This document shows positions 36,754-46,227 of a stretch of DNA of 64,000 nucleotides, in pieces. This DNA comes from Thermoleptolyngbya sichuanensis A183. Its GTDB lineage: Bacteria > Cyanobacteriota > Cyanobacteriia > Elainellales > Elainellaceae. The notes under the pieces are model-generated. The model worked only from the letters and a program-made list of their open reading frames with translations, was not told the DNA's origin and ran no database searches. Numbering within the stretch: position 1 is the stretch's first letter; the number at the start of each line of letters is the position of its first letter. The translations under genes and the position numbers were made by a program. Where the stretch lies: the NCBI RefSeq assembly GCF_013177315.1, contig NZ_CP053661.1, positions 620,001 through 684,000 of the forward strand, written 5' to 3'.

Positions 36754-39378
36754 TCACTTTGTGGTCATGGTGTGAGCGCCGTCCCAGTTTTCGGCGGGTG
36801 GGGTGAGCAGAAACTCGCGGGCCCGCTCTAGATGCACCTGAACAGCGCGATCGCCCGGCTTGATGTCCTGTGCCCGTTCAAAGTGCTGCAACGCTTCATA
36901 AAACCGCAGATGGTTGTACGCAGTGCGTCCGGCGGCGTAGTGGTTCAAAAAGGCAGCGGTTTCTGGGGGAAGGGGCTGCGTGCGATCGCCAATTAGCTCG
37001 TAGATATTGATTGGAATCGTTTTGCCCTTGACGCGAATACGGTCGAGTTCCCGCACCCACACCTGATCGCGGCAGAGCTTGTAGGTATACTCGCTGAGGA
37101 TAATATCGCAGCCGTATTCTTTGGTCACGCCTTCCAGTCGGGCGCTAATGTCCACACCATCGCCAATCACGGTATAGTCCATCCGCTTTTGAGAGCCGAT
37201 GTTGCCGGAAACCACCTCGCCAGAGCTAATGCCGATGCCAATGCGGATGATGGGCTGGTTTGCCAGACGGCGGTGTTCGTTAAATTCCTTCAGCCGTCGC
37301 CGCATGTCCAGTGCCGATTGCACCGCCATCCAGGGGTGATTAGGCAGCGGCAGGGGCGCACCAAACACGGCCATCAGCGCGTCGCCAATGAACTTGTCCA
37401 GCGTGCCCTCGTAGGTAAACACCGCCTCTACCATCGTCTCAAAATAGTCGTTGAGCAGCGTCACCACGTCCGCCGCTTCCATCTTTTCGGTGAGCGAGGT
37501 GTAGCCGCGAATGTCGGAAAACAGAATCGTCACGTCCTTGCGTTCGCCCACCATCAGCGCATCGTCGCCCAGCGCCATGACTCGTTCCGCCACGCCCGGT
37601 GTCATGTAGCGATACATGGTGGCCTTCATCCGCTTTTCCTGGCTAATGTCTTCTAGCACCACCAGTCCCCCCAGCACCTTGCCATCGGGATTGGTGAGTG
37701 GGTTCACCGTCAGGTTGACGCTGTGTTCGATGGGGCGGATCGAGGGCACCACGCCGAGTCCTGCGGCCACGGGTGTGAGCGGAGTGGCGGGATCGTTCCA
37801 CAGCAGGTATTGGTCTGGGGTTTGGCGATCGCCCACCACCAGGGCATGGGTGAGGCGCGGCGACAGCGAAAGTGCGGGAGAAACCGTCGGGTCTAGCGGC
37901 GAATGCTCAGGCAGTTCCAGTAGACCCACTTCCAGGCTTTGTTCGGGGACATAGTGGCGAGCGCCGCACTGCAAGCTGTCTTGCAGGCGCAATTGCAGAT
38001 TGTCGATGGGAATTACCTCCCACACGGGGCGATGCAGCAGATGCTCGCGCCATAGATCTGCCTCAGCACTGGTATCGCCAATTGGGCATCCCAACAGCGC
38101 CAGTGCTGCGTCGTTAATGGTCACAACATTGCCCTGCAAGTCCGTGGAGATCACCGCGTTGGACAGGCTTTGCAGGATGTCTTTTTGGTATTGCTTTTCC
38201 AGCAGCACTCGCTCAAACAGTTGGGCATTTTCTAGCGCAATGCCAGCCTGGGTGTTGAAGGCCTGCATGAATTCTTCATCGGAGCGGGTAAAGCTGCCTT
38301 GGTATTTGTTGATAAGCTGCGTTACGCCGATCAGTTTTCCCGCCGAGTTGAATACAGGCATCGAGAGGATGGTGCGGGTCTTGTACCCGGTCTGGCGATC
38401 GGTGGTGGGGTCAAAGCGCGGGTCTTCGTAGGCATTCTCAACGTTGACGACCTGCCCGGTGCTGGCAACAAAGCCGACAATGCCTCGGTTCATGGGAATG
38501 CGAATTTCGAGCAGTTGCTTGCGGTCGGCAGTAGGCACTTTGGACCACAGCTCGTGGCGATCGCGATCGAGCAAAAACAGCGTGCTACGGTCGGCCCGCA
38601 TGAGCTTACGGGCTTCGTCCATCACTGCCTGGAGGGTTTTTTCCAGATCTAGGCTTTGGGCCAGCAGCGTGGTGGCGTTCAGCAGGGCCGTTGCGCCGCG
38701 CTGGTTTCGCGCCGCCATGTAGAACGAATTGCAGCTTTCCAGAATCACCCCAATGGAGTGAGCAAAGTTGCGAAAGTGGGCTTCATCCTGCGGGTCGAAG
38801 GGCTGAGTGCCTCGCTTATTCAGCAATTGGGCGATCGCCACTACCTGATCCTGCGTGTCAAAAATCGGCATACACAGGATGTTGCGTGTGCGATAGCCTG
38901 TCTGCCGATCGATGCTGGGGTTGAACAGCGGATGCTGGTAAGCATCGGAAATATTCAGACTCTTGCCCGTGGTGGCAACATAGCCCGCGATGCCCTCGTT
39001 CAGCGGCAGGCGAATTTCGATCGTGCGATCGCCCTCTGAGTTCGCCTGGAAACAGTCGCCTTGGGCGACCTTGGACCAGAGTTGCGCCTTCTCTACGTCC
39101 ACCAGAAAAATTGTGGTGCGCTCCGCCTGCAACACCTGCCCCACCTTCAAGGTGATCGCTTCTAGGACTTGTTCCAGCAGCGTTTCGAGGGCATCGTTGT
39201 TGATCAGGGCGATCGCCCGCAGGTAGTGCTGAAACTCTTGCGTTAGCTGCTGGAGCAGTTGGGTAAACTGGTCGTCTGACAGAGATTCGACGTGGCGCGT
39301 CAAGTCAGGTTGAATCAGGCGGGCCAGCAGACTATCAGAAGGGGAGACAGATGAGGAGAAATCCGCCATAGACTTCAA
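36754..39378 (-). CDS. Adenylate cyclase with tandem GAF, PAS and class III catalytic domains (CyaB1/CyaB2 type)
   Basis: 874 aa. Order: GAF-A (about 60-215) and GAF-B (about 235-392), each with an NK-(9-12)-DE motif of the cAMP-binding kind (NKRGTQPFDPQDE; NKYQGSFTRSDEE); a PAS region (about 400-590); cyclase (about 610-800); and a TPR-like tail (FYEALQHFERAQDIKPGDRA). The catalytic domain has FSDIRGYTSL with a metal Asp, TLDKFIGDALMAVFG with the adenine-specifying Lys, and Thr in DYTVIGD, the class IIIb pattern known for bicarbonate response. The residue normally Asn as transition-state stabiliser (VIGDxVN) is Asp743 here. In Anabaena the same architecture makes cAMP with GAF feedback. Confidence 0.88.
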   Translation of the reverse strand: MKSMADFSSSVSPSDSLLARLIQPDLTRHVESLSDDQFTQLLQQLTQEFQHYLRAIALINNDALETLLEQVLEAITLKVGQVLQAERTTIFLVDVEKAQLWSKVAQGDCFQANSEGDRTIEIRLPLNEGIAGYVATTGKSLNISDAYQHPLFNPSIDRQTGYRTRNILCMPIFDTQDQVVAIAQLLNKRGTQPFDPQDEAHFRNFAHSIGVILESCNSFYMAARNQRGATALLNATTLLAQSLDLEKTLQAVMDEARKLMRADRSTLFLLDRDRHELWSKVPTADRKQLLEIRIPMNRGIVGFVASTGQVVNVENAYEDPRFDPTTDRQTGYKTRTILSMPVFNSAGKLIGVTQLINKYQGSFTRSDEEFMQAFNTQAGIALENAQLFERVLLEKQYQKDILQSLSNAVISTDLQGNVVTINDAALALLGCPIGDTSAEADLWREHLLHRPVWEVIPIDNLQLRLQDSLQCGARHYVPEQSLEVGLLELPEHSPLDPTVSPALSLSPRLTHALVVGDRQTPDQYLLWNDPATPLTPVAAGLGVVPSIRPIEHSVNLTVNPLTNPDGKVLGGLVVLEDISQEKRMKATMYRYMTPGVAERVMALGDDALMVGERKDVTILFSDIRGYTSLTEKMEAADVVTLLNDYFETMVEAVFTYEGTLDKFIGDALMAVFGAPLPLPNHPWMAVQSALDMRRRLKEFNEHRRLANQPIIRIGIGISSGEVVSGNIGSQKRMDYTVIGDGVDISARLEGVTKEYGCDIILSEYTYKLCRDQVWVRELDRIRVKGKTIPINIYELIGDRTQPLPPETAAFLNHYAAGRTAYNHLRFYEALQHFERAQDIKPGDRAVQVHLERAREFLLTPPAENWDGAHTMTTK

Positions 39379-40527
39379 TGCTTAGGGGCAACGCATTTGT
39401 AAAAGCCGTCTGGGAAAGCTGCCCTGGGCAAAGTAGCTCAGGGTCTCCCTTAGGACTGGTCAGACATGGATCAAATCAACGGTAAACGCATGAGATGCCC
39501 CTTTTTCAGCCTAACCGATCCCCTTGCAGATTGCAGGTGGGCAATACCCACAGATGCTTGCCCCCAAAGGGATTGCATCAGGAATGGCACCTTTTGTCAG
39601 CAAATCGGCAAACTGTGTCTGAAAGGGTGCATCCCACTTTTGCAACCCTCACCCTAAATCCTGCTCCCAAAGCGGGAGAGGGACTTCTAATCCGGCTCCC
39701 CCTTTTTGGGAGAAGGGGCTGGGGGATGAGGGCAAACTTGCAGAATTGGGATGCACCCGAAGAGGCTGGGGGATGAGGGCATACGCAGTCCGGCAATGTC
39801 CGGTGGGGTGTAGCGACTCGACTTGCGATCGCAGCTTTTGTCATTTTGTAACTACGTCTGGCGAAAATGACGTTTTATAAATCCTTGATTCCGTAATCAT
39901 ACGGAACCATTTCAGAGTCTTTCAGACAGAAATAGCCGAACAAAAAAATGTCTAAAAATCGTATTTCTTAATGAAAAGTGATTTTATTTTTGCTTACTCA
40001 AGCTCTTTTTTAGTCCTGTCCTAACGCTGCATTTAGGCCATTAATCCTGACCGAGTCAACCATTGAAAAGAATCGATGTTTCAGCCCAGAGAGGAACCTT
40101 TAAGACAAAGCTTCATATTTGAAGAGCAGCCCACAGAAATGCTGGAATCGACCTGCTGAAGGAGATTAAGCTACTTTAGCGATCGCCCTTTCCTGATATT
40201 TTGCGATCGCTTGTTAGTTATGAACATTGGCTGGGAACGATAGAACCATCTCGACCTAGTGCAAGGCTGAAAGCTATTCAGCTCCTGCGCTGGGTTAGAA
40301 ATTCTGTCTGATGAAGGGTCTTCCGGAGTCACTTCGATTGGGCTGGAGCAGAACTTTGCCGCATCAAAAATGCGGACTGAAAATCCAAACACTTTCCGCA
40401 ATTTTGCTGGGAGCGTTTCAATTTTCACTCTCTATGCTGTACGAAGAAACCGATGCCTCCGTCCCGCATTTGGGGAAAACAGGCAGATTCAATTCTCATC
40501 CACTCAAGTATCTGTAGGTGACTAATC
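39379..40527. other. Long intergenic region upstream of gvpA
   Basis: 1149 bp with one repeat element (39625-39758) and a partial copy of its right end just after it. From about 39850 to 40100 the sequence is clearly more AT-rich than the surroundings. No gene is supported. The gvpA promoter should lie in the last few hundred bases. Confidence 0.55.
39625..39758. repeat. MITE-like element, family 3, copy with GGGTGCATCCC ends
   Basis: 134 bp. GGGTGCATCCCACTTTTGCA at the left is matched by its inverted form at the right (TGCAGAATTGGGATGCACCC). The interior has CCCTCACCCTAAATCC and inverted GCTCCCAAAGCGGGAG and CTCCCCCTTTTTGGGAG stems. The interior resembles the element at 19398-19557. No coding capacity. 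Confidence 0.6.
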
Positions 40528-40746
40528 ATGGCAGTTGAAAAAGTGAATTCTTCCTCTAGCTTGGCAGAAGTGGTCGATCGCATCCTGGACAAAGGGATCG
40601 TGGTTGATGCTTGGGTTCGCGTGTCTTTGGTGGGTATCGAACTGCTGGCGGTCGAAGCCCGCGTGGTGATCGCCTCCGTCGAAACCTACCTGAAGTACGC
40701 CGAAGCCGTGGGTCTGACCACCCAAGCCGCCGTCCCCGCTGCCTAG
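40528..40746 (+). CDS. gvpA: Gas vesicle structural protein GvpA
   Basis: A 72-residue rib protein that assembles the gas-vesicle shell. The sequence [20 protein letters not shown] (residues about 9-28), then [20 protein letters not shown], is the highly conserved helix-strand-strand-helix core. It is first in the cluster gvpA-gvpC-gvpN-gvpJ and separated by 147 bases from gvpC, so strong expression of gvpA alone with read-through is possible, as is common in cyanobacteria. Only one gvpA copy is present here, unlike species with tandem copies. Confidence 0.96.
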   Translation: MAVEKVNSSSSLAEVVDRILDKGIVVDAWVRVSLVGIELLAVEARVVIASVETYLKYAEAVGLTTQAAVPAA

Positions 40747-40893
40747 AGGCTGATCTTTGTCCCTGCTGGGTGTGTCTATTCCAACTCCTGTGGCGGGCAA
40801 GTTCGCAAAGGCTTGCGCTTCCACCTAGTAGGAGATGTTGGGGGAGTCTCGTGGCTCCCCGCTTCTCTTTCCGCATCACTTGGAGGTTATCTT

Positions 40894-42153
40894 GTGGTTG
40901 CTCTGAAAGACCAATGGGAGGCCGGGAGGCAGCAGCGCCAACAAGCGGTTGAGCATCTGCTGGACACCTTTCGCCACCTGCGTCAGACCGTTTCTGCCCA
41001 ACTTCGTCGCGATCGCGCTGAGTTTCACCAACAGCTTCAGCAGGTGACTCAGGCCCAGCTTGCCGACCTCGCTCAGCGGCGCCAGCTTCAGGCTGCAGAG
41101 CAAATGGCGCAGTTGGCTGCGTTTCGACAACAGTTGCAGACGCAAACCGCTCAATTTCTCGACATTACCGCCGTAGAGCGATCGCTCTTGTCGCAGCAGA
41201 TTTTCCAAGAGCTAGACCAGTTTCATCACGAGCTCCGCGAATCGGTCGCCGCGCTGCGGGCCATCCATCAGCAAGACCTGGGCGCACTGGCGACAGATGT
41301 AGCCATGCTGCGGGCCGAAGCACGGGCAGACTTGCAATCAATGCACGCTGAGCGGGTAGCAACATTGACCGAATTTGTCGAAACCCTGCAAGCGGATGTG
41401 CAGCAATATTTGGGTGATCTGGCGCAGGAACGTCAGGAGCGGGCCCAGGACGTGCAAGCCTTGCTGAACGAAAGCCGTGCCAAGCGCCGATCCGAATCCG
41501 CAGATCTGATGCAGCGGTTGGGCATATTTCGGGCTGAGTTGCGCCAGTTTCGGGCCCAGCTGCAGCAGCAAGTTTGGGGCAAATCCGCCGCCGCAACTCC
41601 CGCAGCCCCGGCCGCATCGGCCGCCTCAGCAAAGCCCGCTGTCAAATCGATTCCCCCGGTAACGCCTGCTGCGGCAACGCCTGCGCCCGCTCCGACCGCA
41701 AAAGCATCTGCCGCCCGCCCGCGCACGGTGGCCCGCCTCAAATCGTCGCCTGCCAAGTCAGCTAAACTACCTGCGAGTAGACCGCCCGCCCGTGGTTTCA
41801 AGCCCTCGGCGGCCCCCGTGGCCGAACCCGTCGCCTCCGTCGCGGTTGACAGTCAGCCTGCTGTGCCAGCACTCGTGCCAGTAGCGCCTGTGCCAGTAGC
41901 GCCCGTGCCAGTGGTGACGGCTGCATCGGATGTCGCTACTCGCAACGGTAGCCAGTTCCCTGCAAGGGATGCAGTTTCTCTGGAACAGGCCACCTATGAC
42001 TATGTGAAGTCGTCCAACGGGGCCAAGCTGATGGACATTGAATCTGCCCTCGGCATGAACCGATTCCAGGCGGTCGATACGCTGCGATCGCTCATCAAGC
42101 AAGGGCTGATCGTGCAGCGCGATCGCCTCTACCTGGCGCAAGATCAAGCCTGA
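40894..42153 (+). CDS. gvpC: Gas vesicle protein GvpC with extra C-terminal winged-helix-like domain
   Basis: 419 aa from a GTG start at 40894; GGAGG lies seven bases in front, and [20 protein letters not shown] is the familiar cyanobacterial opening. The frame is open to 40813, but the upstream codons lack such support. Residues about 10-225 form a long helix with degenerate 33-residue-type repeats ([40 protein letters not shown]), which in GvpC clamp the outside of the GvpA shell. Residues about 230-355 are an Ala/Pro/Val linker. Residues about 360-419 form a compact domain ([38 protein letters not shown]) resembling a winged helix and clearly similar to the end of GvpN. Classical GvpC proteins are about 160-200 residues and lack it. 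Confidence 0.8.
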   Translation: MVALKDQWEAGRQQRQQAVEHLLDTFRHLRQTVSAQLRRDRAEFHQQLQQVTQAQLADLAQRRQLQAAEQMAQLAAFRQQLQTQTAQFLDITAVERSLLSQQIFQELDQFHHELRESVAALRAIHQQDLGALATDVAMLRAEARADLQSMHAERVATLTEFVETLQADVQQYLGDLAQERQERAQDVQALLNESRAKRRSESADLMQRLGIFRAELRQFRAQLQQQVWGKSAAATPAAPAASAASAKPAVKSIPPVTPAAATPAPAPTAKASAARPRTVARLKSSPAKSAKLPASRPPARGFKPSAAPVAEPVASVAVDSQPAVPALVPVAPVPVAPVPVVTAASDVATRNGSQFPARDAVSLEQATYDYVKSSNGAKLMDIESALGMNRFQAVDTLRSLIKQGLIVQRDRLYLAQDQA

Positions 42154-42220
42154 CTCCCAGCCCCTCAGCGAGCCTATTTCATCGCCCTTTTCATATTTTC
42201 ATATCAGAGGAAAGCCACCC

Positions 42221-43507
42221 GTGACTACCGTTCTTCGTGCCAGCCCCCGCCGATTTGTCAGTACGCCCGCGGTCGAACGGATCGCCACCCGCGCCTTGCG
42301 CTATTTGCAATCGGGCTTTTCTGTCCATCTGCGCGGCCCGGCGGGCACGGGCAAAACCACCTTGGCGCTGCACTTGGCAGACATGATTGCGCGACCGATC
42401 ATGCTGCTGTTTGGTGACGATGAGTTCAAAACCTCTGACCTGATTGGCAACCAGTCTGGCTATACCCGCAAAAAAGTTGTGGACAACTTCATCCACAGCG
42501 TGGTGAAGGTAGAAGACGAACTCCGGCAGAACTGGGTGGATGCCCGCCTGACGCTGGCCTGCCGGGAAGGATTTACGCTGGTCTATGACGAGTTCAACCG
42601 ATCGCGCCCAGAGGTCAACAACGTGCTGCTGTCGGCGCTGGAGGAAAAGTTGCTGGTGTTGCCGCCTAGCCACAACCGCACGGAATACATCCGCGTGCAT
42701 CCCCAGTTTCGCGCCATTTTTACCTCAAATCCAGAGGAGTATTGCGGCGTTCACGCGACGCAGGACGCGCTGCTGGATCGCCTAGTGACGATCAACATGC
42801 CGGAGCCGGATGAACTGACGCAGCAGGAAATCGCGGTGCAGAAAACGGGCATCGATCGCGAAAGCGCCAGCATCATCGTGCAACTGGTGCGGATGTTTCG
42901 TACCAAGACGGGCGCAGAAACCGCGTCGGGGCTGCGGTCTTGCCTGATTTTGGCGAAGATCTGCCAGGAGCATGAAATTATTGCCACGCCAGAAAACGCG
43001 GAGTTTCGCGACATTTGCCAGGACGTGCTGCTGTCTCGCGCGGGGCGATCGCTCTCCGAAGCCACCCAAATCCTCTGGGATACTTTCAACGAAATGATTC
43101 GGTTGAATACGGATGCTGCCCGCTCCTCTGTCGATCTGCGCGTCACTGAGGTTGAGCTAGAATCCCAACCAACTCCCCAGCCAGCCCCGCAAGCGGCGAT
43201 CGCCCCCCAACCCGAAGCCCAAGTCCGGCTGCCGCTCAACACCCTGCCCCTCTCCTCCACTGACGCAGCGGCAGACGAACCCGAAGAAGAGCCTGAGTCT
43301 CCTGCGGTTCCCTACGAGCGCGACATCTTCGAGTATCTCCAGCGCCATCCCGACGTGCGCCCCTCGGAAATCGAAACCGCCCTCGGCATCACCCGCTTCC
43401 AGACCATCAACGCCCTCAACGCCCTGCGCGACAAGGGTCTAGTCACCAATCGAGGCGGCGCTGGTCGGGCCAATACCTATCGCGTCTGCGAGGGAGAACG
43501 CGCTTAG
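42221..43507 (+). CDS. gvpN: Gas vesicle AAA+ ATPase GvpN with C-terminal winged-helix-like domain
   Basis: 428 aa from a GTG start at 42221 (AGAGGAAAG lies 11-19 bases before). GvpN is a MoxR-type AAA+ ATPase that enlarges gas vesicles. Walker [10 protein letters not shown] is at residues about 40-48, Walker [10 protein letters not shown] near 120, and sensor region [14 protein letters not shown] near 165. After an acidic, Pro-rich linker (about 305-360) comes a domain ([44 protein letters not shown]) homologous to the GvpC C-terminus. Sixty-seven bases after gvpC; a MITE-like element separates it from gvpJ. Confidence 0.92.
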   Translation: MTTVLRASPRRFVSTPAVERIATRALRYLQSGFSVHLRGPAGTGKTTLALHLADMIARPIMLLFGDDEFKTSDLIGNQSGYTRKKVVDNFIHSVVKVEDELRQNWVDARLTLACREGFTLVYDEFNRSRPEVNNVLLSALEEKLLVLPPSHNRTEYIRVHPQFRAIFTSNPEEYCGVHATQDALLDRLVTINMPEPDELTQQEIAVQKTGIDRESASIIVQLVRMFRTKTGAETASGLRSCLILAKICQEHEIIATPENAEFRDICQDVLLSRAGRSLSEATQILWDTFNEMIRLNTDAARSSVDLRVTEVELESQPTPQPAPQAAIAPQPEAQVRLPLNTLPLSSTDAAADEPEEEPESPAVPYERDIFEYLQRHPDVRPSEIETALGITRFQTINALNALRDKGLVTNRGGAGRANTYRVCEGERA

Positions 43508-43554
43508 CTCAGAGTTTGGGTTAGGAATTGCACCGTTGGATCAATCCCCCTTGG

Positions 43555-43715
43555 AGGATGTTTGAAAAGTCCTACTGTTTGTAGCAAAGCGTGCAAGATC
43601 CCCCTAAATCTCCCTTAACAAGGGGGACCTTAAGGCGGTTTCCCCCCTTGTTAAGGGGGGCTAGGGGGGATCTCTGAGTGCTTAACATTACAGGCGATAC
43701 CTTTTCAAACACCCC
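43555..43715. mobile_element. MITE-like element, family 1, copy 2, inside the gvp cluster
   Basis: 161 bp, nearly identical to 14334-14495. Ends are AGGATGTTTGAAAAG and CTTTTCAAACACCCC; the interior inverted repeat is CCCTTAACAAGGGGG type. Flanking bases (CTTGG, CTGAA) do not form a clear target duplication. It lies between gvpN and gvpJ and its strong hairpin could reduce transcription into gvpJ. Confidence 0.8.
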
Positions 43716-43824
43716 CTGAATGCTCCCTAAATAACTCCCTGAATCACTGCCTGAATACGGGAGACTGTCGATCCAAACCTGACCCCTTGCCGACACCTGC
43801 CCCTTTCCCTTCCAACCCCCAACT

Positions 43825-44160
43825 ATGCCCTACTCAACCGCTCAACCAACCCGCCCCGTTCCTACTGTTACCCAAGGCTCGACGCTGGCAGATGTGCTAG
43901 AGCGCGTGCTGGACAAAGGCATCGTGATTGCAGGCGACATCTCAGTTTCCGTGGGTTCTACGGAACTGCTCAGCATTCGCATTCGCCTGCTGATTTCCTC
44001 GGTGGATAAGGCAAAGGAAATTGGCATCAACTGGTGGGAGAGCGATCCGTTCCTCAGCAGCCAGTCGCAAAAACTGCTGGAAACGAATCAGCAGCTCGAA
44101 GCCCGGATTGCGAGCTTGGAGTCTGAACTGCGGTCGCTCCGGTCTGCCAGCACAGTCTAG
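43825..44160 (+). CDS. gvpJ: Gas vesicle protein GvpJ
   Basis: A 111-residue GvpA-family minor protein thought to help nucleate vesicles. The core STLADVLERVLDKGIVIAGD (residues about 19-38), then ISVSVGSTELLSIRIRLLIS, matches GvpA/J. The C-terminal coiled-coil helix (about 78-108, LLETNQQLEARIASLESEL) distinguishes GvpJ from GvpA. It is the last gvp gene in the window: the next gene, msrP, is on the opposite strand 52 bases away. The usual following genes gvpK, gvpF/L, gvpG and gvpV/W are not here. Confidence 0.9.
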   Translation: MPYSTAQPTRPVPTVTQGSTLADVLERVLDKGIVIAGDISVSVGSTELLSIRIRLLISSVDKAKEIGINWWESDPFLSSQSQKLLETNQQLEARIASLESELRSLRSASTV

Positions 44161-44212
44161 TCCAGCGAGCGGAAGCCATCCTCCTAGAACTTGCCAGCGT
44201 TTTCGCCGGGGG

Positions 44213-45193
44213 CTAGGCGTAGAGATCGGCCACAAACTCGCCATAGCCGTTGTAAAGCAGCGTCGGCACTTCTTCCCAGGAATACTGATTGCCAGGGCCG
44301 ATTAGCCGCTCTTTGGCCTGCGACCAGCGGGGATGGGGCACGTCTGGCTCCACGTTCGCTTCAAACTTGTATTCGTTGGGGCTGAGGGTGTTCCAGTATG
44401 TGGCGGGCTGCGTGTCCAAAAACTCGATTTTGACGAGGGATTTTGCACCCTTGAAACCATATTTCCACGGGATGACCATGCGGATGGGTGCGCCGTGCTG
44501 CTTGGGCAGTGTGTGCCCGTAGATGCCGACGGCAAAGAAGGCGAGGTCGTTGGCCATTTCCTCGATCCGAAGCCCTTCGGTGTAGGGAAAGGGCAGGAAG
44601 CGGGCGGGCGGAAAGCTGGGGCCTTTGGTTACGGCAGGGTCGAAATAGGACGTAAAGCGGACAAATTTTGCCGAAGATTTGGGGTCTACGTCTCGCAGCA
44701 GGGCGTTCATGGGAAAACCCAGCCATGGGACAACCATTGCCCAGGCTTCGACGCAGCGAAATCGGTAGATGCGTTCTTCTAGGGGAAAGCGGGTGAGCAG
44801 GTCATCTAGGTTATAGGTTTTGGGATTGTTGACCAGACCCGTGACTTCTAGCGTCCAAGGATCGGTGGGCAGGACCTGGGCGGCTTGCCAGATGTTTTTG
44901 GAACTGCCGAACTCGTAGAAGTTGTTGTAAGTGGCGGCCAGCACTTCGCCTGTGACGGGGCGGCCTGCATCTTGAAAGGCGGGATTGGCGATCGCCCTCA
45001 GTGCCTTTGTACCCGTCAGTTCCTCTGCGATGGGGGCCTGGGCGGTTTGGCAGCCTGCCAGCGGCAGGGTCGCCATTGCAAGGCCGCCGCCGATCATCGT
45101 TTTTAGAAATCGTCGTCGGTTCAGAAACACCGATTCAGCCGTCACTGCGTTTTCGGACAGCCGCCAAGTGGGGGGCACATGCAGAAATGCCAT
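44213..45193 (-). CDS. msrP: Protein-methionine-sulfoxide reductase, molybdopterin catalytic subunit
   Basis: A 326-residue periplasmic enzyme (YedY type) that repairs oxidised methionines in exported proteins. The twin-arginine signal is RRRFLKT near residues 27-33, followed by a hydrophobic stretch and AGCQ. The molybdenum-ligating Cys147 is in YRFRCVEAWAMVVPW. PKTYNLDDLL and GAPIRMVIPWKYGFK are further family blocks. The membrane haem partner msrQ, often adjacent in proteobacteria, is not in the window, so the electron donor is unknown. Convergent with gvpJ. Confidence 0.92.
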   Translation of the reverse strand: MAFLHVPPTWRLSENAVTAESVFLNRRRFLKTMIGGGLAMATLPLAGCQTAQAPIAEELTGTKALRAIANPAFQDAGRPVTGEVLAATYNNFYEFGSSKNIWQAAQVLPTDPWTLEVTGLVNNPKTYNLDDLLTRFPLEERIYRFRCVEAWAMVVPWLGFPMNALLRDVDPKSSAKFVRFTSYFDPAVTKGPSFPPARFLPFPYTEGLRIEEMANDLAFFAVGIYGHTLPKQHGAPIRMVIPWKYGFKGAKSLVKIEFLDTQPATYWNTLSPNEYKFEANVEPDVPHPRWSQAKERLIGPGNQYSWEEVPTLLYNGYGEFVADLYA

Positions 45194-45331
45194 AGGATCG
45201 TGCTAAAAAAACAGATTCAGACTGTGTTCAGAAAGCTGAGTAGACTTAACAGTTCTTAACCTGTCTGTATTTTGGCATGAATCGGGATTTTGGCATGAAT
45301 TGGGGCTTGAGTTGAATCTGGATGATTGTAG

Positions 45332-45607
45332 CTACTCCGGCTCGAAGGGCGATCGCCCGTTGAACGAGGGTGGTACATAGTTGGGGCGGGCTAGAGTTTC
45401 CGCTAATTCATCCAGCAGTTGGGCGATCGCCCGATCATCGCGGGCCAGGCTGCTGCGGAGGTTGATCCACAAACTGCACGACCGCTGGTTCGCCGTCACC
45501 ACGACCGCCTCGCGCTGGGCAAGACGGCAGGCAAAGTGATAAAGCCGCGATCGCTGCTGAGCATCGACCGTTTGCAGGCGGTAGTACAACTCGCTGCGAT
45601 AGTACAT
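45332..45607 (-). CDS. Small conserved hypothetical protein
   Basis: 91 aa if begun at MYYRSELYYRLQTVDAQQRS; the frame is open to 45700, but the extra 31 residues look unlike conserved coding sequence. Mixed helical/strand protein with no signal or membrane segment. Residues about 20-60 (YHFACRLAQREAVVVTANQR) suggest an alternating alpha/beta unit. Function not recognised. It stands 138 bases downstream of the msrP start, on the same strand, so it is the gene transcribed before msrP. Confidence 0.45.
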   Translation of the reverse strand: MYYRSELYYRLQTVDAQQRSRLYHFACRLAQREAVVVTANQRSCSLWINLRSSLARDDRAIAQLLDELAETLARPNYVPPSFNGRSPFEPE

Positions 45608-46227
45608 CCCGTCTTGAATGCTGTCCCTAAACCAAAACTTGAACGGAAAGAAATTTCCTTCATCAATAACTGGCGGCAACACGGCGACACTCGCTCTCAA
45701 GCATTCTGTATAGGGCGTTATATGAGGACGAGCCTAGTGACACCCCATCCCTAGTATGGGCAGATTTCCGAAAAAACTCTCAGAAAACCATAGCTCTAGA
45801 AGCGCTGCTTGGCCGAAGTTTGAGATTTGCCCCTAGAGGTTTACGCAGTCTTCATATATCCGTCAGGAACATTTGAAAAAAGTTTGTGGTCATGGCAAAC
45901 AAATAGCGGCGACGGCCGTATGCACCCGGTGCAAGCAATAGACAGAAACAGTTCCAGTGATTTTTTGGGAAACCTGACTCTGTGCTGCGCTGGGGTGCTG
46001 CCTGCTGGTGCATCCGCTATTTCTAGCCGTTGAGGATTTTAGCAGCGCGTTTGGCTGCCTCCCAGCCCTGAGCTAACAGGCTGGTCGAGCATAGCCCCGC
46101 GCAACAGGGAATCTCCTAACGCTCGCGATCGCCCTTTATTTTGCCAGTCGGTTTCTCGATTGCAAGATGGCGATCGCCGGGCCAATTCCGTTCGTTCACC
46201 TTTACTAAATTCCAAAGGAATTTCACG
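45608..46227. other. 620 bp intergenic region, nothing recognised
   Basis: Between a leftward small gene and the rightward exported protein. Two HIP1-like sites occur near 46125 and 46170. Short open frames present here lack ribosome-binding sites and similarity to known proteins. Promoters of both neighbours must lie here. Confidence 0.45.

Noticed and set aside
45827-46033. A 68-codon open frame before the poly-Asp protein
   Set aside because: No ribosome-binding site or similarity; typical chance frame.
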